Shown here one piece after another: positions 62,627-64,000 of a stretch of DNA of 64,000 nucleotides. The notes beneath the pieces were generated by a model. It had not been told where the DNA came from. It ran no database searches and worked only from the letters and a program-made list of their open reading frames with translations. Each line of letters starts with the position of its first letter. The first letter of the stretch is position 1. The stretch is from assembly GCA_036850595.1 (NCBI GenBank), contig CM072159.1:8517016-8581015 (forward strand), in the 5' to 3' direction. Source of the stretch: Rhyacichthys aspro. Lineage: Eukaryota > Chordata > Actinopteri > Gobiiformes > Rhyacichthyidae. The translations under genes were made by a program, and so were the position numbers.

Positions 62627-64000
62627 TAATCATCTTAGCTTCTAAGTTTGTCTTTTAGAAAGCTGCTCCAGTTTCTTACATATAAGGGACTCAAAAGTTC
62701 TGCTTATGTTTGATGCAGTGTAGACAGTTAATGCAATGTTTTCATCCGGAAAGTGACAGCCATGCAATCAAACTTAATTTAATACCACAAATGTCAGTTT
62801 TCAAGATCGTAGGACAGACTAATCTTCATTCTTTTAGTTTTAGAAGTGAGGATTATCTACTGTCCAATCAACAGACTGCAGTGTTTAGCTCCAGGTTTTG
62901 GAAAGGGGGCTACTCTGGTGAAATAAAAATGCTTTGAATCCTTTTTGAAAATCGTACTGACCCAACCCATTCTGTACCACTCCAGTGGAAATGAGCATCA
63001 TTTGTTTTACTAACTTTTCGCTAAGTACTCTATAGCTAAAGATTTCTACAAGATAAAAGTTTCAAGAGGAAGATGCACACATCCAAAATTGTCATATGTT
63101 TTAGCCTGACCATGTTGCAATTAATAAATCTTTTATATCCAACTAAAAAGAAATACCTGTATTCATTTGAAATGTTTGAAACACATTGCGTGGACTTGAC
63201 CTAAAAGAAGGATTACATCATGGCCATTCGTTTTTTTGACTTGTTATTTCAGGGCAGCATCGGTTTTTGAGACATTAATGGTCTAGGTCAACTGGGACTG
63301 ACATGATGAAAAAAGATGGCTGCCTAGTGAAGCATTTGTTATTCATAGTACAAAGACTATTGTCCCAGATATGACAAAAAGTTTTCACCACAGACGATCC
63401 AACGAGGCACAGATCCTCTTATCAAACCATCATAATCAAACGAACAAGGACTGAAAAGAATGACGAGGTCTTCAATAAATATCTCATAAGAAGCTCTTTA
63501 CTTGTCACTCTTTACAGCGCAGCAGTCCTTTTGCATCAGAACTGAACAGCATGAGCTACTGTAGTGAGCAGAAATATGATGAATTCACAAACCTCTGGAA
63601 TTCTTATGAAGAGATCAATGTTCACTTTTGCTGTGGTTCCACTGGGTTCACTAGACCTCTGAGGGGGTCAGAGTTTGAAGACTCTTTTTATTCTGAGTAA
63701 ACATTTTGATTATTGTACAGTAGCATTTCTTCTTTTCTCATTTCTGCTTTTTCAAAGCATAAACAGTTCCTTTCTCTAAACTCCTCTAACTTGACCAAAA
63801 GCACTGTATTTACTAAACTTAAAGCAGCAATAGAACCTTCCCTCTACTTCACATCAATTCACTAATGCACAATAAAAACGAATTAGATCAAACCAGAGTT
63901 TAGAGAAATTACCCAATTTTGTTTTCCCCTTGGGTTTGAGTAAAACTGAGAAAAAAACGAATGAGAAAAAACCCAAAACATTGAAGGTAATCTGTAAACC

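Larger units (their letters stand above)
47766..64000 (+). repeat. 16.2-kb direct duplication, copy 2
   Basis: Near-identical partner of 25595-41826. Visible differences include loss of a few bases near 47851-47865 (TTGCATGCC for TTGGTGCATGCC), AAGAAATATCC for AAGACATATCC, a 5-base loss near 48197, a shorter ATT run, a 5-base loss near 57425, one extra G near 57711 that lengthens a frame, and TGAGTAAACATTTTG for TGAGAAAACATTCTG near 63697. All elements of copy 1 are present. Blocks not listed separately below hold the same unassigned DNA as copy 1. Confidence 0.97.

Overview
The window looks like teleost fish nuclear DNA. It is AT-rich, has no long intact reading frame, and carries decayed interspersed repeats of kinds familiar from fish genomes: L2/CR1-type and restriction-like-endonuclease LINE relics, a KIAA1586-like hAT relic, Tigger-like and other short inverted-repeat elements, SINE-like fragments and microsatellites. 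The host assignment is an inference from repeat content. No complete protein-coding gene could be supported, and most apparent reading frames are short and chance-like.

Layout. 1-6.5 kb: two degraded non-LTR reverse transcriptase relics (945-1520 and about 4700-5540), a 208-bp foldback (1791-1998), a degenerate ACTAAACCA-rich tract and a tetranucleotide microsatellite. 6.6-16.6 kb: mostly single-copy-looking DNA with candidate regulatory islands (6640-7150, 10010-10280, 12540-12960) and a diverged tandem pair of about 270 bp that stays open in one frame (12043-12470). 16.7-17.7 kb: the C-terminal part of an R2/R4/Dong-like LINE polyprotein (CCHC finger plus PD..D nuclease) ending at a TA microsatellite. 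18-20 kb: a CpG-rich patch and a 46-bp dispersed repeat pair. 21.4-23.5 kb: hAT transposase relic. 25.2-25.6 kb: ends of a Tigger-like and a hAT-like repeat.

The main structural fact is a very similar direct duplication: 25595-41826 is repeated at 47766-64000 with only small indels (offset 22158-22174 bp). The second copy begins at the first base after a 100-N assembly gap (47666-47765) and is still matching when the window ends. Allelic-looking differences, homopolymer and microsatellite length changes, and the gap at the boundary make an unpurged haplotype duplication the first explanation; a recent tandem segmental duplication of about 22 kb is the alternative. Each copy contains a 661-bp Tigger-like element with TA target duplications, an inverted-repeat element of about 620 bp, and several SINE-like fragments.

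The 5.8 kb between the copies (41827-47665) has no partner in the window. It contains the best gene candidate: a short first exon (ATG in good context at 44459, in-frame upstream stop, GTGAGT donor at 44525). It also has a 20-bp-stem hairpin at 45632-45676. No coherent multi-gene system was found; what can be described is repeat biology, possible regulatory DNA and an assembly question.
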